Shown here: positions 26,223 through 35,595 of the stretch, piece by piece | Layout of the letters: every line of letters starts with the position of its first letter | Position numbering within the stretch: position 1 is the first letter of the stretch | From: Persicimonas caeni | Lineage (GTDB): Bacteria; Myxococcota_A; Bradymonadia; Bradymonadales; Bradymonadaceae | Assembly: GCF_006517175.1 (NCBI RefSeq) | Contig: NZ_CP041186.1 | Coordinates: forward strand, 4,863,074-4,927,073 | Direction: 5' to 3' | Length of the DNA stretch: 64,000 nucleotides | The notes under the pieces: generated by a model | What the model was told of the DNA's origin: nothing | Seen by the model: the letters and a program-made list of their open reading frames with translations, nothing else | Database searches by the model: none | Position numbers and translations under genes: made by a program

Positions 26223-28793
26223 TTATTTACCGGGAAGGTGCATTCGGACGACGAAATTGTCCTCGACGACGACGACGTCGAGTCTCCCCCCATGGGCCCG
26301 CACGACCTCGTCAGCGTAGCGTACGTCCATGTGCAGCGAGTCGTAGTTGGCCGTCTCCTCGCGGGTCGTGCTCGGTGAGGGCACCGCCTCTTCGAAGACA
26401 ATTTCGATGGTGGCGCTGTCGTCTGTCGCTTTGAATCTCACGGCCGGCACATCGTTTGCCGGCTCCGAACGCGCCGCGAGATGTGCGATGGCGGCGACCA
26501 GGCGCTGGCGATCCCAACGACCGCTCTTTCGCTCGGCTCCCTCCTCGACGGCGACTCGACTCACCACGCGGCTCTCGGCTTCGAGAACGCCCTGGACTGC
26601 ATCGCTCAGCTCTTCGAGGCGAATTGGCTGCAGGTCGAGCGTGGCGCTGCCCGCTTCGAGTTCGGCCATGTCGAGCGCGCGCTCGAGAATTTGGCTCATC
26701 GTCGCACTCGAGCGCGCCAACCTCTCGGCGAGGTTGGCCTCGGGGGCGTCGGCGTCGGCGTGGTGCTCGAGGATGGCGCTGCTAAATTCCACCGCGCTCA
26801 ACGGGCTTCGCAGGTCGTGCACCAGTTGACGTATCAGGGGGAGCAATTCGGCGGGACGGGCTTCGTTGCCAGTCTCGTTGCGATCTGCGAGGGCGCTATC
26901 ATGTCGCTCGACGGACTTCTGGATGGCCTCGGGGTCGTCCGCGAGAATCGCGGCGCGCAGCTGCTCCGGCGAGACGGGCTTGGCGAGGTGGGCGTCGAAT
27001 CCAGCCTCCAGCGAGTCGGCGATGTCGCGGTCCTGCCCATACCCGGAGATAGCCACCATGCGGGTGTCGGCGTAGGCGGGGAGTTGTCGGAGTCGGCGCA
27101 CGAGGTCGCGTCCGCTCATGTCGGGCAGGCCAATGTCGAGCAGCACCACGTCGAAGTCGTCATTCTTGGCTTTGTCGAACCCCTCGGCTCCGGTGGCCGC
27201 CAGCTCGACGGTGCTGCCGGCATCTTGCAACAACACTGCCATGAAGTAGGCCGCGTCGACGTTATCGTCGACCGCGAGCACTCGCAGCCCGTCGAGGCGC
27301 CCGGGCAGCGGGTGGGCCTCGAGCGCGTCCGTCGGGATATCTTGGGCGCGGGGAAGGGTGACGACGAACTCGCTTCCCTGGCCGGGCCCCTCGCTACGCA
27401 CCTCGATAGTTCCCTCGTGGAGCTCGACGAGTTGCTTGGCCAGCGCCAAGCCGATGCCAAGGCCGCGACTGCGCTTGCCTTCCCCCTGTCGAAACGGCTC
27501 GAAGATGGCCTCGAGATCTTCGCGGCGAATGCCGCGGCCGGTGTCGCGCACGTGAATGGTGACGGTGTCGTCGTCGGGCTCGATCCACACTGAGATTCGG
27601 CCCTCGGGCGGAGTGTAGGAGACGGCGTTGTCGAGCAGGTTTGTCACGATTTGCTCGAGGCGGGTGGCGTCGGCGTCGACAGCCACGTCGGGCACCTCGG
27701 GGACCTCGACGGTATGGCCGAAATCGTCGGAGCGCGGGCGCACCGAGGCGACGGCCGAGGCGATGATCGGTGCCAGCGGTTGCACCCGGCGCTCGACGTT
27801 GAGTCGCCCACGCGTGATGCGAGTGACGTCGAGCAGGTCGTCGAGCAGCCGCGACATCTGAGTGACGTGGCGTTGGACCATCGGAAGCGCCTGACGCGCC
27901 GGCTCGCCGCCGCGATCGACCACGCGCACCCCGTTGGCGATGGCCGCCAGCGGATTGCGCAACTCGTGGCCGAGCATCGCCAAGAACTCGTCCTTACGTC
28001 GGTCTGCGTGGCGCAGCGTGATCTCGGCGCGCTTGGTCGCTTCGATGTCGGTGGCCGTTCCGTACCAGCGCACGACCTCGCCGTGCTCGTCATACGCGGG
28101 GACGCCGCGGCTCAGGTACCATCGATAGGTTCCGTCCTTCACCTTGATCCGGTGCTCGATCTCGTACAACTCACCGGTTCGCACCGAGTACTCCCAGGCA
28201 TCGATGGTCGCCGCGCGGTCGTCGGGGTGAACCACCGGGCTCCAGCTCCACCCGCCCTCGGTGCCGTACGCGATGCCCTCGAACTCCTCTCGCCGTTGAT
28301 TGTAGTAGTCGACCGTCCCGTCAGCTCGTGCCGTCCAGACGAGCTGGGGCATGGCGTCGGCGAGTTCCTCGAACCTCTCCTCGCTCTGGCGGCGGGCGGC
28401 CTCAGCGGCATGCTGCTTGGTCAGATCTCGCGCAAACAGCACCGCTCCCACCTGCTCGCCGCTCTCGTCGCGCAGGCCGCGGTAGGTCAACTCGTAGATA
28501 CGTCGGTGGCGCTGTGGGTCGCCAAAGGTCGAGGTCATCGTGAACTCTTCGCCGGCCAGGGCGCGCTTCCACAAGTCGAGGCCGCGTTCTTGATCATTGG
28601 GCAGGTGCGCCAATGCCTCGGCGAGACTGGTGCCCACTTCGACCTCCACGCCGTAGGCGGCGTGAAATTCGTCGCGAAATTCGTCGTTGAACGCGATGAA
28701 CGTGAAATCCTGCGAGATGACGCACACCGGTGCCGAAGCTGCTGCCAAGATCCCCTGGAGCAGCAGTCGAATTTCGGAATCTCGAAAGGGCAT
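26223..28793 (-). CDS. Hybrid PAS histidine kinase with internal receiver and second HisKA-like module
   Basis: The 856-residue protein contains two PAS domains (about 10-130 and 140-255), a HisKA helix with GHELRNPL (His276), and an ATPase domain with NLLDNAVSYTP, DTGRGI and RGLGIGLALAK. A receiver domain follows, with AVDDN and phosphoacceptor Asp553 in LLDIGLPDM. After that comes a second HisKA-like stretch, VHDLRSPLSAVE (His659), followed by a region of ATPase length that lacks clear G-boxes. The tail may be a degenerate kinase or a phosphotransfer-like module. The start is uncertain: the ATG at 28793 begins the PAS domain, while an ATG at 28856 would add 21 residues. No membrane segment is seen. 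Confidence 0.87.
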   Translation of the reverse strand: MPFRDSEIRLLLQGILAAASAPVCVISQDFTFIAFNDEFRDEFHAAYGVEVEVGTSLAEALAHLPNDQERGLDLWKRALAGEEFTMTSTFGDPQRHRRIYELTYRGLRDESGEQVGAVLFARDLTKQHAAEAARRQSEERFEELADAMPQLVWTARADGTVDYYNQRREEFEGIAYGTEGGWSWSPVVHPDDRAATIDAWEYSVRTGELYEIEHRIKVKDGTYRWYLSRGVPAYDEHGEVVRWYGTATDIEATKRAEITLRHADRRKDEFLAMLGHELRNPLAAIANGVRVVDRGGEPARQALPMVQRHVTQMSRLLDDLLDVTRITRGRLNVERRVQPLAPIIASAVASVRPRSDDFGHTVEVPEVPDVAVDADATRLEQIVTNLLDNAVSYTPPEGRISVWIEPDDDTVTIHVRDTGRGIRREDLEAIFEPFRQGEGKRSRGLGIGLALAKQLVELHEGTIEVRSEGPGQGSEFVVTLPRAQDIPTDALEAHPLPGRLDGLRVLAVDDNVDAAYFMAVLLQDAGSTVELAATGAEGFDKAKNDDFDVVLLDIGLPDMSGRDLVRRLRQLPAYADTRMVAISGYGQDRDIADSLEAGFDAHLAKPVSPEQLRAAILADDPEAIQKSVERHDSALADRNETGNEARPAELLPLIRQLVHDLRSPLSAVEFSSAILEHHADADAPEANLAERLARSSATMSQILERALDMAELEAGSATLDLQPIRLEELSDAVQGVLEAESRVVSRVAVEEGAERKSGRWDRQRLVAAIAHLAARSEPANDVPAVRFKATDDSATIEIVFEEAVPSPSTTREETANYDSLHMDVRYADEVVRAHGGRLDVVVVEDNFVVRMHLPGK

Positions 28794-29058
28794 AGAGGCT
28801 CGGTTGGAGAGTGTTGAAGACCGCGAGGATACTTGAAATAAAAACGTAGCATACACCCAGGGCGCATGCAGCCGCTTCCGGCCTCGCAGATGCTACGCTG
28901 AGCTGACTCCTCTCTCAAAGATGGGAACCATCGGCCGGCTGTGAACTCGAAGGCTCGGTCTTGTCGGCCAGCCTTCTTGTCAGCTTAGCTGTGGGAGGGC
29001 ATGCTTGGCGCGAACCGCAATGAGACGCTGTGGGCGCTGCAGACGCCCACGCGCGTCA

Positions 29059-29088
29059 TGTCGCGATACCGACTGTCGCTATACCGAG
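29059..29088 (+). repeat. Tandem 15-base repeat upstream of the MscS-like gene
   Basis: TGTCGCGATACCGAC (29059-29073) is followed directly by TGTCGCTATACCGAG (29074-29088), two differences in 15. It ends eight bases before the ATG at 29097, overlapping the ribosome-site region. Confidence 0.45.
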
Positions 29089-29096
29089 CGTAATCG

Positions 29097-30470
29097 ATGA
29101 GACTCTCCCTACGACAAGTCACCGCCGTGTGGGCCGGCGCTTTGCTGCTGGTATGCCTGACGGCACTGACGGCGTCCTACGCGCAGCAGCTTCCGCTGCA
29201 GGAGCAAGAGGCTGACAGGCAGCAGGAAGCTGACAAGAAGCCGGAGGTCGACGCCAAAGACGCTCCGGTCGATCCCCGCGCTCAAGACGACGCCATCCGC
29301 GACCGGTTGAGTACGATCTTCGGCACCGTCGAGGAGCTCTCCGGGGTCGACGCGACGGTCCAATCAGGCGTGGTGCGCCTGAGCGGCGAGGTGCCCGGGC
29401 CGGAGTCCTCCCGGCGCGCCGAGGAACTGGCCGCCGGCCTCGAGGGCGTGGTCTATGTCGACAACGACATCACCGAGGCGCGCGAGTTCTCCCGGCGCAT
29501 CGAGCCCGCCGTCGACAAGCTCGGCGAGCTGGTCGGTGCGGCGGTGGTCTACTTGCCCTTATTCGTCGTCGGGCTGGTCATTCTGGGGTTGTTCTGGATG
29601 CTGGCGAGCGGCGTCGCCCGCATCGACTTTTTGTTCCGAAGGCTCTCCGACCGGCCGCTCGTCCAGAATATCGTGCGCCAGGTGGTCAGCACGCTGGTGT
29701 TCTTGTCGGGCGTCATTCTGGTGTTGGAGGTCTTCGACATCACAGCGCTGGTCGGCGCGGTGCTGGGCACCGCCGGGGTGGCCGGCGTGGCGCTGGGCTT
29801 TGCGTTTCGCGACATCGGCGAGAACTACCTCGCTAGCATCTTCTTGAGCCTGCGCCGCCCCTTCAACCATAACGACCACGTGCGCATCGAGGACTTCGAG
29901 GGCAAGGTCGTGCGTCTGACCACCCGCGATACGGTGCTCATGACCCTCGATGGGAACCACGTGCGCGTGCCCAATTCGCTGGTCTTCAAGAGCGTCATCC
30001 ACAACTTCACGCGCAACCCGCGCCGGCGTCTGGACGTCACCGTCGGGGTGGGCGTCAACGAAGACCTGGTCGAAGCGCGGCGCACCGGCCTCGACGCCCT
30101 CGATGCGATGGAGGGCGTGCTCGCCGAGCCGCCGCCGTTCGCTCGGGTGACCCGCCTGGGCGACTCGAACGTCGAGGTGACCTGGTACGCTTGGGTCGAC
30201 CAGAACGAATACGACTTCCTCAACGTGCAGAGCGAGGCCAGATATATCGTCAAGGCCGCGCTCGACGCCGCCGGCTTCGACCTGCCCGAGCCGATCTACC
30301 GGGTCAATCTTATTGACCCGAGCAAAGAGCCGGCCGAAAAGCTCGCCCCTAAAAAGCCCGCCCAGCCGGCGCCGACCTCGATCGTCAATCTCGAGGCCGA
30401 AGCCGAGATCGACGACCAGATCAGCGAAGACCGCCAGCACTCCGACGAGCCCGATTTGTTGGAAGGATAG
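29097..30470 (+). CDS. MscS-family mechanosensitive channel with N-terminal BON domain
   Basis: The 457-residue protein has a signal peptide ending near TASYAQ, then a Gln/Glu-rich stretch. A BON domain at about 65-130 (TVQSGVVRLSGEVPGPESSRRAEEL) probably faces the periplasm or binds membrane. Three hydrophobic segments follow (about 148-172, 195-215, 220-245). The pore-lining helix is Gly/Ala-rich (LVGAVLGTAGVAGVALGFAF). The MscS beta domain carries the family pattern DHVRIEDFEGKVV, VRVPNSLVFKS and NFTRNPRRR. It releases solutes on hypo-osmotic shock. The tail is acidic. It converges with the aldo/keto reductase gene. The ribosome site is weak. Confidence 0.9.
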   Translation: MRLSLRQVTAVWAGALLLVCLTALTASYAQQLPLQEQEADRQQEADKKPEVDAKDAPVDPRAQDDAIRDRLSTIFGTVEELSGVDATVQSGVVRLSGEVPGPESSRRAEELAAGLEGVVYVDNDITEAREFSRRIEPAVDKLGELVGAAVVYLPLFVVGLVILGLFWMLASGVARIDFLFRRLSDRPLVQNIVRQVVSTLVFLSGVILVLEVFDITALVGAVLGTAGVAGVALGFAFRDIGENYLASIFLSLRRPFNHNDHVRIEDFEGKVVRLTTRDTVLMTLDGNHVRVPNSLVFKSVIHNFTRNPRRRLDVTVGVGVNEDLVEARRTGLDALDAMEGVLAEPPPFARVTRLGDSNVEVTWYAWVDQNEYDFLNVQSEARYIVKAALDAAGFDLPEPIYRVNLIDPSKEPAEKLAPKKPAQPAPTSIVNLEAEAEIDDQISEDRQHSDEPDLLEG

Positions 30471-30471
30471 A

Positions 30472-30528
30472 TTCGGTGCGAGTGCTTCGAGTTCTCGCGA
30501 AAGAGGGACGCGATGCCCCCGCACCGAA
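30472..30528. terminator. Candidate bidirectional terminator between MscS-like and aldo/keto reductase genes
   Basis: TTCGGTGCG (30472-30480) and CGCACCGAA (30520-30528) are perfect outer arms. The sequence between can fold further (TTCTCGCG against CGCGA). There is no T-run, so intrinsic termination is uncertain. Confidence 0.4.
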
Positions 30529-30532
30529 CAGC

Positions 30533-31372
30533 TCAATCGCTCATCTGGCTGAGCGTCTCGAAGTCCTCGTCGCTCAAGTCGATGTCGCGCGCGGCGGTAT
30601 TCTCCTCGAGGTGCTCGATGGAGGAGGTGCCCGGAATCGGCAGCATCACCGGCGAGCGCTTCAACAGCCAGGCCAGCGCGATCTGGCTGGGCTTGGCGTC
30701 GTAGTTTTTGGCGATGTCTTCGAGGCGCTCGTCCTCGGCGAGTTCGCCGGTGTTGAGCGGGTACCAGGGGATGAACCCGATGTCGTGCTCGGTGCAGTAG
30801 TCGACGACCGGGTCGTGCTCGCGGTCGCCCAGATTGTAACGGTTTTGCACCGTGACCACCTCGACCATCTCGCGGGCCTGTTCGATCTGGTCGACCGAGA
30901 AGTTCGACACACCGATGTGGCGGATCTTGCCGGCCTCCTGCGCCTCTTTGAGCGCGCCCAACGAGTCCTCGAGGGGCACGTCCGGGTCGGGGGCGTGTAG
31001 CTGGTACAGGTCGATTTGGTCGACCTCGAGGCGCCGAAGCGAGTTGTTGATGGCGCGCTCGAGATGCTCGGGGCGCCCGTCACGCGGCCACTCGCGCGGC
31101 CCGAGGCGAGTCAGCCCGCCCTTGGTGGCGATGTGGACGTTCTCGTAAGGCTTGAGCGCCTCGCACAACAGATATTCGCTGACCTCGGGGCCGTAGGAAT
31201 CGGCCGTGTCGATAAAGTCGATGCCCAGCTCGACGACGCGCTCGAGCAACTTCTTGGCCTGCTCGCGGTCGTCGGGCCAGCCCCAGATGCCCTCGCCGGT
31301 GATACGCATGGCTCCGAAGCCGAGCCGATGCACCGTCATGTCGCCGCCGATATCGAATGTATCGTTTGCCAT
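30533..31372 (-). CDS. Aldo/keto reductase
   Basis: The 279-residue NADPH-dependent oxidoreductase is a TIM barrel reducing aldehydes or ketones. The catalytic tetrad can be read as Asp55 and Tyr60 in FIDTADSYG, Lys in ATKGG and His in YQLHAPDPD. The nucleotide-binding end includes IPGTSS. The length is on the short side but complete. Among three possible ATGs the one at 31372 has GGAG six bases upstream. It is divergent from the SDR gene at 31455 with an 82-base gap. Substrate unknown. Confidence 0.9.
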   Translation of the reverse strand: MANDTFDIGGDMTVHRLGFGAMRITGEGIWGWPDDREQAKKLLERVVELGIDFIDTADSYGPEVSEYLLCEALKPYENVHIATKGGLTRLGPREWPRDGRPEHLERAINNSLRRLEVDQIDLYQLHAPDPDVPLEDSLGALKEAQEAGKIRHIGVSNFSVDQIEQAREMVEVVTVQNRYNLGDREHDPVVDYCTEHDIGFIPWYPLNTGELAEDERLEDIAKNYDAKPSQIALAWLLKRSPVMLPIPGTSSIEHLEENTAARDIDLSDEDFETLSQMSD

Positions 31373-31454
31373 TTTCATCTCCACGTTATGTTTGTGTCAC
31401 TAAAACATGCGACGAGAGATTAAGAGCGAAACGGACTCAGACAAGGAGATGCTG

Positions 31455-32174
31455 ATGAGCGAGGGTCAACGGAACGAGGGCAAGGTATGTGCGGTGGTCG
31501 GCGTGGGGCCGGGAAACGGTGAGTCGTTGGTGCGCCGGTTTGCCCAGGAGGGCTACCGGGTGGCCGCGATGGCGCGCCACGAGGATGAGCTCGAAGAGTT
31601 GGTGGGCGATATCGACGGCGTCGAGGTCTTCGGCTGCGATGCGACAGACGAGGCCAGCGTCGACGGGGCGTTCGACCGGGTCGCCGAAGAGCTCGGCGAG
31701 GTCGACACCTTGCTCTACAACGCCGGCACCGGCGTGTGGGGCAAGCTCATGGAGGTCGAGGCCGACGACCTCCAGATGAGTTGGAAAGTCAACACGCTGG
31801 GGCTATTTCACTGCGCCCAAAAGGTCGTGCCTAAGATGCTCGACAACGGCGGCGGCACCATAGGGGTCACCGGAGCGACTGCGGCCATGCGCGGAAAGCC
31901 CTTTACGACCGCCTTCGCCCAGGCCAAGGGCGCCCAGCGTATGCTCGCCGAGTCGATGGCCCGCGAGCTCGGCCCCAAAAATATCCACGTCTTCTACTAC
32001 GTGGTCGACGGCGTCATCGACAGCCCGCGCACCCGCGAGATGATGTCGGACAAGCCCGACGAGTTCTTTCTGAAGCCTGACGACATCGCCGAGGCGGTGT
32101 GCGCGGTGGCGCACCAGCCGCGCTCGGCGTGGACCTTTCAGTTGGATCTGAGGCCGTTTGGTGAAGAATGGTAG
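31455..32174 (+). CDS. SDR_c10-type short-chain dehydrogenase lacking the catalytic tyrosine
   Basis: The 239-residue protein has a Rossmann fold with a non-standard glycine motif VGVGPGNGESL, NAG at LLYNAGTG, and an active-site segment reading AFAQAK where YxxxK is expected. Phe therefore replaces the catalytic Tyr while Lys remains. Both features match the described SDR_c10 subgroup, which has an incomplete tetrad. It may bind NAD(P) without classic dehydrogenase activity or use another mechanism. The start ATG at 31455 follows AGGAG by a good distance. It converges with the zinc protease gene, eight bases between stops. Confidence 0.85.
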   Translation: MSEGQRNEGKVCAVVGVGPGNGESLVRRFAQEGYRVAAMARHEDELEELVGDIDGVEVFGCDATDEASVDGAFDRVAEELGEVDTLLYNAGTGVWGKLMEVEADDLQMSWKVNTLGLFHCAQKVVPKMLDNGGGTIGVTGATAAMRGKPFTTAFAQAKGAQRMLAESMARELGPKNIHVFYYVVDGVIDSPRTREMMSDKPDEFFLKPDDIAEAVCAVAHQPRSAWTFQLDLRPFGEEW

Positions 32175-32182
32175 GGAGTGGC

Positions 32183-32875
32183 TTAGTCGCGACTCCCGCC
32201 GAGCACTCCCAGCCGGAACAACCAGTACAGGAGCTGCAGGATTGCCGCCACGGCGGCTGCCACGTAGGTGGCTGCGGCGGCGGTGAGCACCTGGCTGACG
32301 CCGTCGAGCTCGCGCGAGTCGACGATGTTGTAGTTGGCCAGGGCGCGCTTGGCGCGCGAGGAGGCGTCGAACTCGACGGGCAGGGTCACCAGGGTGAAGG
32401 CGACGAATCCGGCGAACAGAAACACGCCGATCTTCGCCAGGCCCGCCAGCCCGATGACGAGGCCGATGATCATGATCCAGACGCCAAGGTTGGTGCCGAT
32501 ATTGGCCACCGGCACCATCTTCTGGCGAATGGTCATCGGCATGTAGCCCTCCTTGTGCTGGATGGCGTGGCCGACCTCGTGGGCGGCGATGCCGGCGGCG
32601 GTGACCGAACGGCCGTTGAAGATGTCCGAGCTCAGTCGCAGCGTGCGCGAGCTCGGGTCGTAGTGATCCGACAAGAAGCCGTGGGCCTGCTCGATGTCGA
32701 CGTTGGTGATGCCCTCGGCCTGCAAAATGGCGCGGGCCACATCACGACCCGTCATGCCGCGGCCGATGGCCACCTCGGCCCACTTGTTGACGCGATTCTT
32801 TACCCAGAACTGGGCGCCCAGGCTCAACGCGAACCCGACGCCGATGATGATCAGATACAGTGGGTCGAAAAACAT
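32183..32875 (-). CDS. YugP-type membrane zinc metallopeptidase
   Basis: The 230-residue integral membrane protein matches the Zn_peptidase_2/YugP family (PF04298). The zincin motif HEVGHAIQH is near residue 99, preceded by FNGRSVTAAGIAA. An N-terminal transmembrane segment and three more segments (about 120-165 and 195-222) frame the soluble catalytic part. The conserved EFDASSRAKRAL block is also present. It is an inner-membrane protease of unknown substrate. The ATG is preceded by GGAGG. Confidence 0.9.
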   Translation of the reverse strand: MFFDPLYLIIIGVGFALSLGAQFWVKNRVNKWAEVAIGRGMTGRDVARAILQAEGITNVDIEQAHGFLSDHYDPSSRTLRLSSDIFNGRSVTAAGIAAHEVGHAIQHKEGYMPMTIRQKMVPVANIGTNLGVWIMIIGLVIGLAGLAKIGVFLFAGFVAFTLVTLPVEFDASSRAKRALANYNIVDSRELDGVSQVLTAAAATYVAAAVAAILQLLYWLFRLGVLGGSRD

Positions 32876-33115
32876 GGTCTTACCTCCGCATGAGACCCAA
32901 AGGTTGACGCTCTAAAAACATCCGTCCGAAATTTCTCATTCCAACCCGTCGACACCTAGTGAGACAAAAACGCCCTCGCAAAAAATTCCGCACCATTTGA
33001 ATGAAACGCGCCTCCGCGACGTCTGCTTAGCAACCGTGAGAAAGTTGCTCTGCGACGTTGAATTGGCTAAACCCGTACAGTGTCTTTTCCAGATAGATCA
33101 TTTTGGAGGCGTTTC

Positions 33116-33724
33116 ATGCTCGCGAAAAGAAAGTTGATCCTCTCGGTGCTCGTGGTGCTCGCCGTGCTATTGAGCGCCGGTTCGGCGTTCGCCGACGGTG
33201 TCGGCTCGACGGCCTCGGCCAAAAAGCAGACCCGGCTGATGTCGGTGACGTTTTCGCCGGTGCATCTGCTCTTTCCCATCGTCGAACTCACCGGCGAATT
33301 CAAGGCCGATGATAACTGGGGCGCGGCCATCATCGGCGGTTACGGCTCGCTCACTCAGAATGACGGGGTGCTCGGCGAGCAGACCTACGATGTGTGGGAA
33401 GTCGGCGGCCAGTTCCGCTACTACGCGCTGGGTGACTTCGACCATGGCCTGCAGGTCGGCGGCGAGGTGCTCTACGTCAACGTCAGCAACGACATCGAGA
33501 CGTCCAGCGGCACGGTCAGCGGTACTGGGGAAGGCGTCGCGGTCGGTCCGTTTATCGGCTATAAGATCGCCACCGACTTGGGCTTTACCTTCGACGGACA
33601 GCTCGGTTACCAACGCGTCGGCATCGGTGCCGAGGCCAAGAACGAGTCGTCCGGCGACTCCGTCACGGATGAGAGCAGTGACTGGGGCCCCCTGCTCAAC
33701 CTGAATATCGGTTGGTCGTTCTAA
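33116..33724 (+). CDS. Predicted outer-membrane beta-barrel protein
   Basis: The 202-residue protein has a clear Sec signal peptide (about 1-28, ending SAFA) and a mature part of alternating hydrophobic strands with Gly/Tyr/Phe turns. It ends in LNLNIGWSF, with a terminal Phe as expected for Bam-inserted barrels. An ATG at 33116 preceded by GGAGG is the evident start. The alpha/beta hydrolase gene begins three bases after its stop, suggesting co-transcription. The function is unknown; it resembles small barrels of about eight strands. Confidence 0.75.
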   Translation: MLAKRKLILSVLVVLAVLLSAGSAFADGVGSTASAKKQTRLMSVTFSPVHLLFPIVELTGEFKADDNWGAAIIGGYGSLTQNDGVLGEQTYDVWEVGGQFRYYALGDFDHGLQVGGEVLYVNVSNDIETSSGTVSGTGEGVAVGPFIGYKIATDLGFTFDGQLGYQRVGIGAEAKNESSGDSVTDESSDWGPLLNLNIGWSF

Positions 33725-33727
33725 AAC

Positions 33728-34582
33728 ATGCCGGACGCTGACGCATCGCACACCTGGCGCCACTACACGTGGCGCGCCCTTCGCCTCGTGGTGGTAGCTT
33801 ACGTGATCTACGCCGGACTCCTCGCCTTATTGCAGCGAAAGATGATCTTTCCGGGGACGGATCTGCCCGCCGGCAAGCCTACAGGGCTGGCCGAGGCCGG
33901 CGGGGAGCAGATTTGGCTACAGAACGAAGAGGGCAAGGTCGAGGCCTGGTTCTTCCCCGGCAAGGGCGTCAGCGTCGACAAACCTGGCCCGGCGGTCATC
34001 ATTGCCCACGGAAACGGCGAGCTCATAGACGGCTGGGAAGTGGGCACCGCCGGCAGGTACCGCCAGGCGGGCGTGAGCGTGCTCTTGCCCGAGTATCGCG
34101 GCTACGGACGCTCCGACGGCACACCCACTCAGAAGCATATCACTCGCGACTTCGTGCGCTTTTACGACCGCCTGGCCTCACGGCCCGAGGTCGACGGGGA
34201 GCGCATCGTCTACCACGGCTTCTCCCTGGGCGGCGGCGTCCTCGCCTCGCTGGCGAGAAAGCGCAAGCCGGCGGCGTTCATCCTGCAATCGACGTTTACC
34301 CGCATCGCCGACATGGCGCGCGGCGTGCCGGTGCCCGAGTTCCTGATCACCGACCCCTTCGAGACGCTCTCGGTGGTCGAGTCCCTCGACATTCCCGTGC
34401 TCGTCGTCCACGGTGAGCGCGACGAGGTCATTCCGTTCGAGCACGGAAAGAGACTTGCCAAAGCGGCCAAAGACGCCGATTTTCTGCCCCACGCTGGCGG
34501 CCACCACCTGATGACCGATCAAGTGGCCTTCTGGCGCGCCGTGCGCAAGCTGTTCGTGCGCGCGGGCATTTTCGCGAAGTAA
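33728..34582 (+). CDS. Alpha/beta hydrolase with N-terminal membrane anchor
   Basis: The 284-residue protein resembles BEM46/serine-aminopeptidase-like hydrolases. An N-terminal segment (about 12-33) is hydrophobic and may anchor it. The core shows IIAHGNGELID (oxyanion region), nucleophile Ser in YHGFSLGGG, Asp in VLVVHGERDEVIPFEHG and His in HAGGHH, making a complete triad. Its substrate is likely an ester or amide, not identified. It follows the barrel gene with a three-base gap. Confidence 0.85.
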   Translation: MPDADASHTWRHYTWRALRLVVVAYVIYAGLLALLQRKMIFPGTDLPAGKPTGLAEAGGEQIWLQNEEGKVEAWFFPGKGVSVDKPGPAVIIAHGNGELIDGWEVGTAGRYRQAGVSVLLPEYRGYGRSDGTPTQKHITRDFVRFYDRLASRPEVDGERIVYHGFSLGGGVLASLARKRKPAAFILQSTFTRIADMARGVPVPEFLITDPFETLSVVESLDIPVLVVHGERDEVIPFEHGKRLAKAAKDADFLPHAGGHHLMTDQVAFWRAVRKLFVRAGIFAK

Positions 34583-34692
34583 GTCAGGGCAAGATGCCCT
34601 GCCTCCGAAGCAAGTTCGACCTTTGGAGGCAGACCTTCTAGGTCTGGAGACATACCCTCGCAACGAAAACACGACCCAAGACCTCACGACCC

Positions 34693-35595
34693 ATGCCCCA
34701 AGACCCAGCCACCACGCCTCCCGAAGAACTCGGTCCTCCGTGGACGCTGCTCAAGATCCTGCGGTGGACCACCCACTTTTTCGAGACGAAGGACGCCTCC
34801 GACAGCCCCAGGCTCGATGCCGAGTTGCTGCTCGCCCACGTCCTCGGTTTCGACCGGGTCAAGCTCTACACCCATTTCGACCGGCCGATGGGCTCCGACG
34901 AGCTGGCGAGCTACCGCGCGCTCATCAAGCGTCGGGTGAGCGGAGAGCCGGTGGCGTATTTGTTGGGCACCAAGGGGTTCTGGGACATCGAGCTCGACGT
35001 CGACAAGCGCGCGCTCATCCCGCGCCCGGAGACCGAGGTCCTCATCGAGGAGGCGCTCGAACTTGTCGGGAAGGAGGACGAGGCTACGCTGGTGGACGTG
35101 GGCACCGGCACCGGCGCCATCGCGTTGGTCATGGCCAAAGAGCGGCCGAATCTGCGCGTCATCGCCACCGATGTCTCCGAGGATGCCTTGGCGCTCGCCC
35201 GTCAAAACGCCGAGAAGCTCGAACTCGACGAGCGCGTTGACTTCGCCCACGGCGACCTACTGTCGGGTGTCGCGCCGGAGGTGCTTCCCGTCGACATCGT
35301 GGTGAGCAACCCCCCTTATGTGGCCGAAGACGAGCGCGACGAGGTCATGGTCGACGTCAAGGACTACGAGCCCGACGGCGCTCTCTTTGCCGGCCCCGAC
35401 GGCCTCGACGTCATCCGTCGGCTCATCCCTCAGGCTTTCGACGCGCTCGCGTCGGGCGGGCACTTTGTGTGCGAGCACGGCTGGCGGCAAGGCGACGCTA
35501 TGCGCGAGCTGCTCGAAGAGGCCGGCTTCGTCGACGTACACATCCGCAAGGACTACTCGGGCCACGACCGCATCGCCCGTGCCCGCAAGCCGTAG
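34693..35595 (+). CDS. prmC: Peptide chain release factor N5-glutamine methyltransferase
   Basis: The 300-residue enzyme methylates the Gln of the GGQ motif in release factors RF1/RF2 using S-adenosylmethionine. An N-terminal helical domain (about 1-85) binds the release factor. The methyltransferase domain has DVGTGTGAIALV as motif I and the diagnostic NPPYV, near residue 210. EPVAYLLG and ALIPRPETE are also characteristic of PrmC/HemK. Length matches the family. No prfA lies next to it here. Confidence 0.95.
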   Translation: MPQDPATTPPEELGPPWTLLKILRWTTHFFETKDASDSPRLDAELLLAHVLGFDRVKLYTHFDRPMGSDELASYRALIKRRVSGEPVAYLLGTKGFWDIELDVDKRALIPRPETEVLIEEALELVGKEDEATLVDVGTGTGAIALVMAKERPNLRVIATDVSEDALALARQNAEKLELDERVDFAHGDLLSGVAPEVLPVDIVVSNPPYVAEDERDEVMVDVKDYEPDGALFAGPDGLDVIRRLIPQAFDALASGGHFVCEHGWRQGDAMRELLEEAGFVDVHIRKDYSGHDRIARARKP

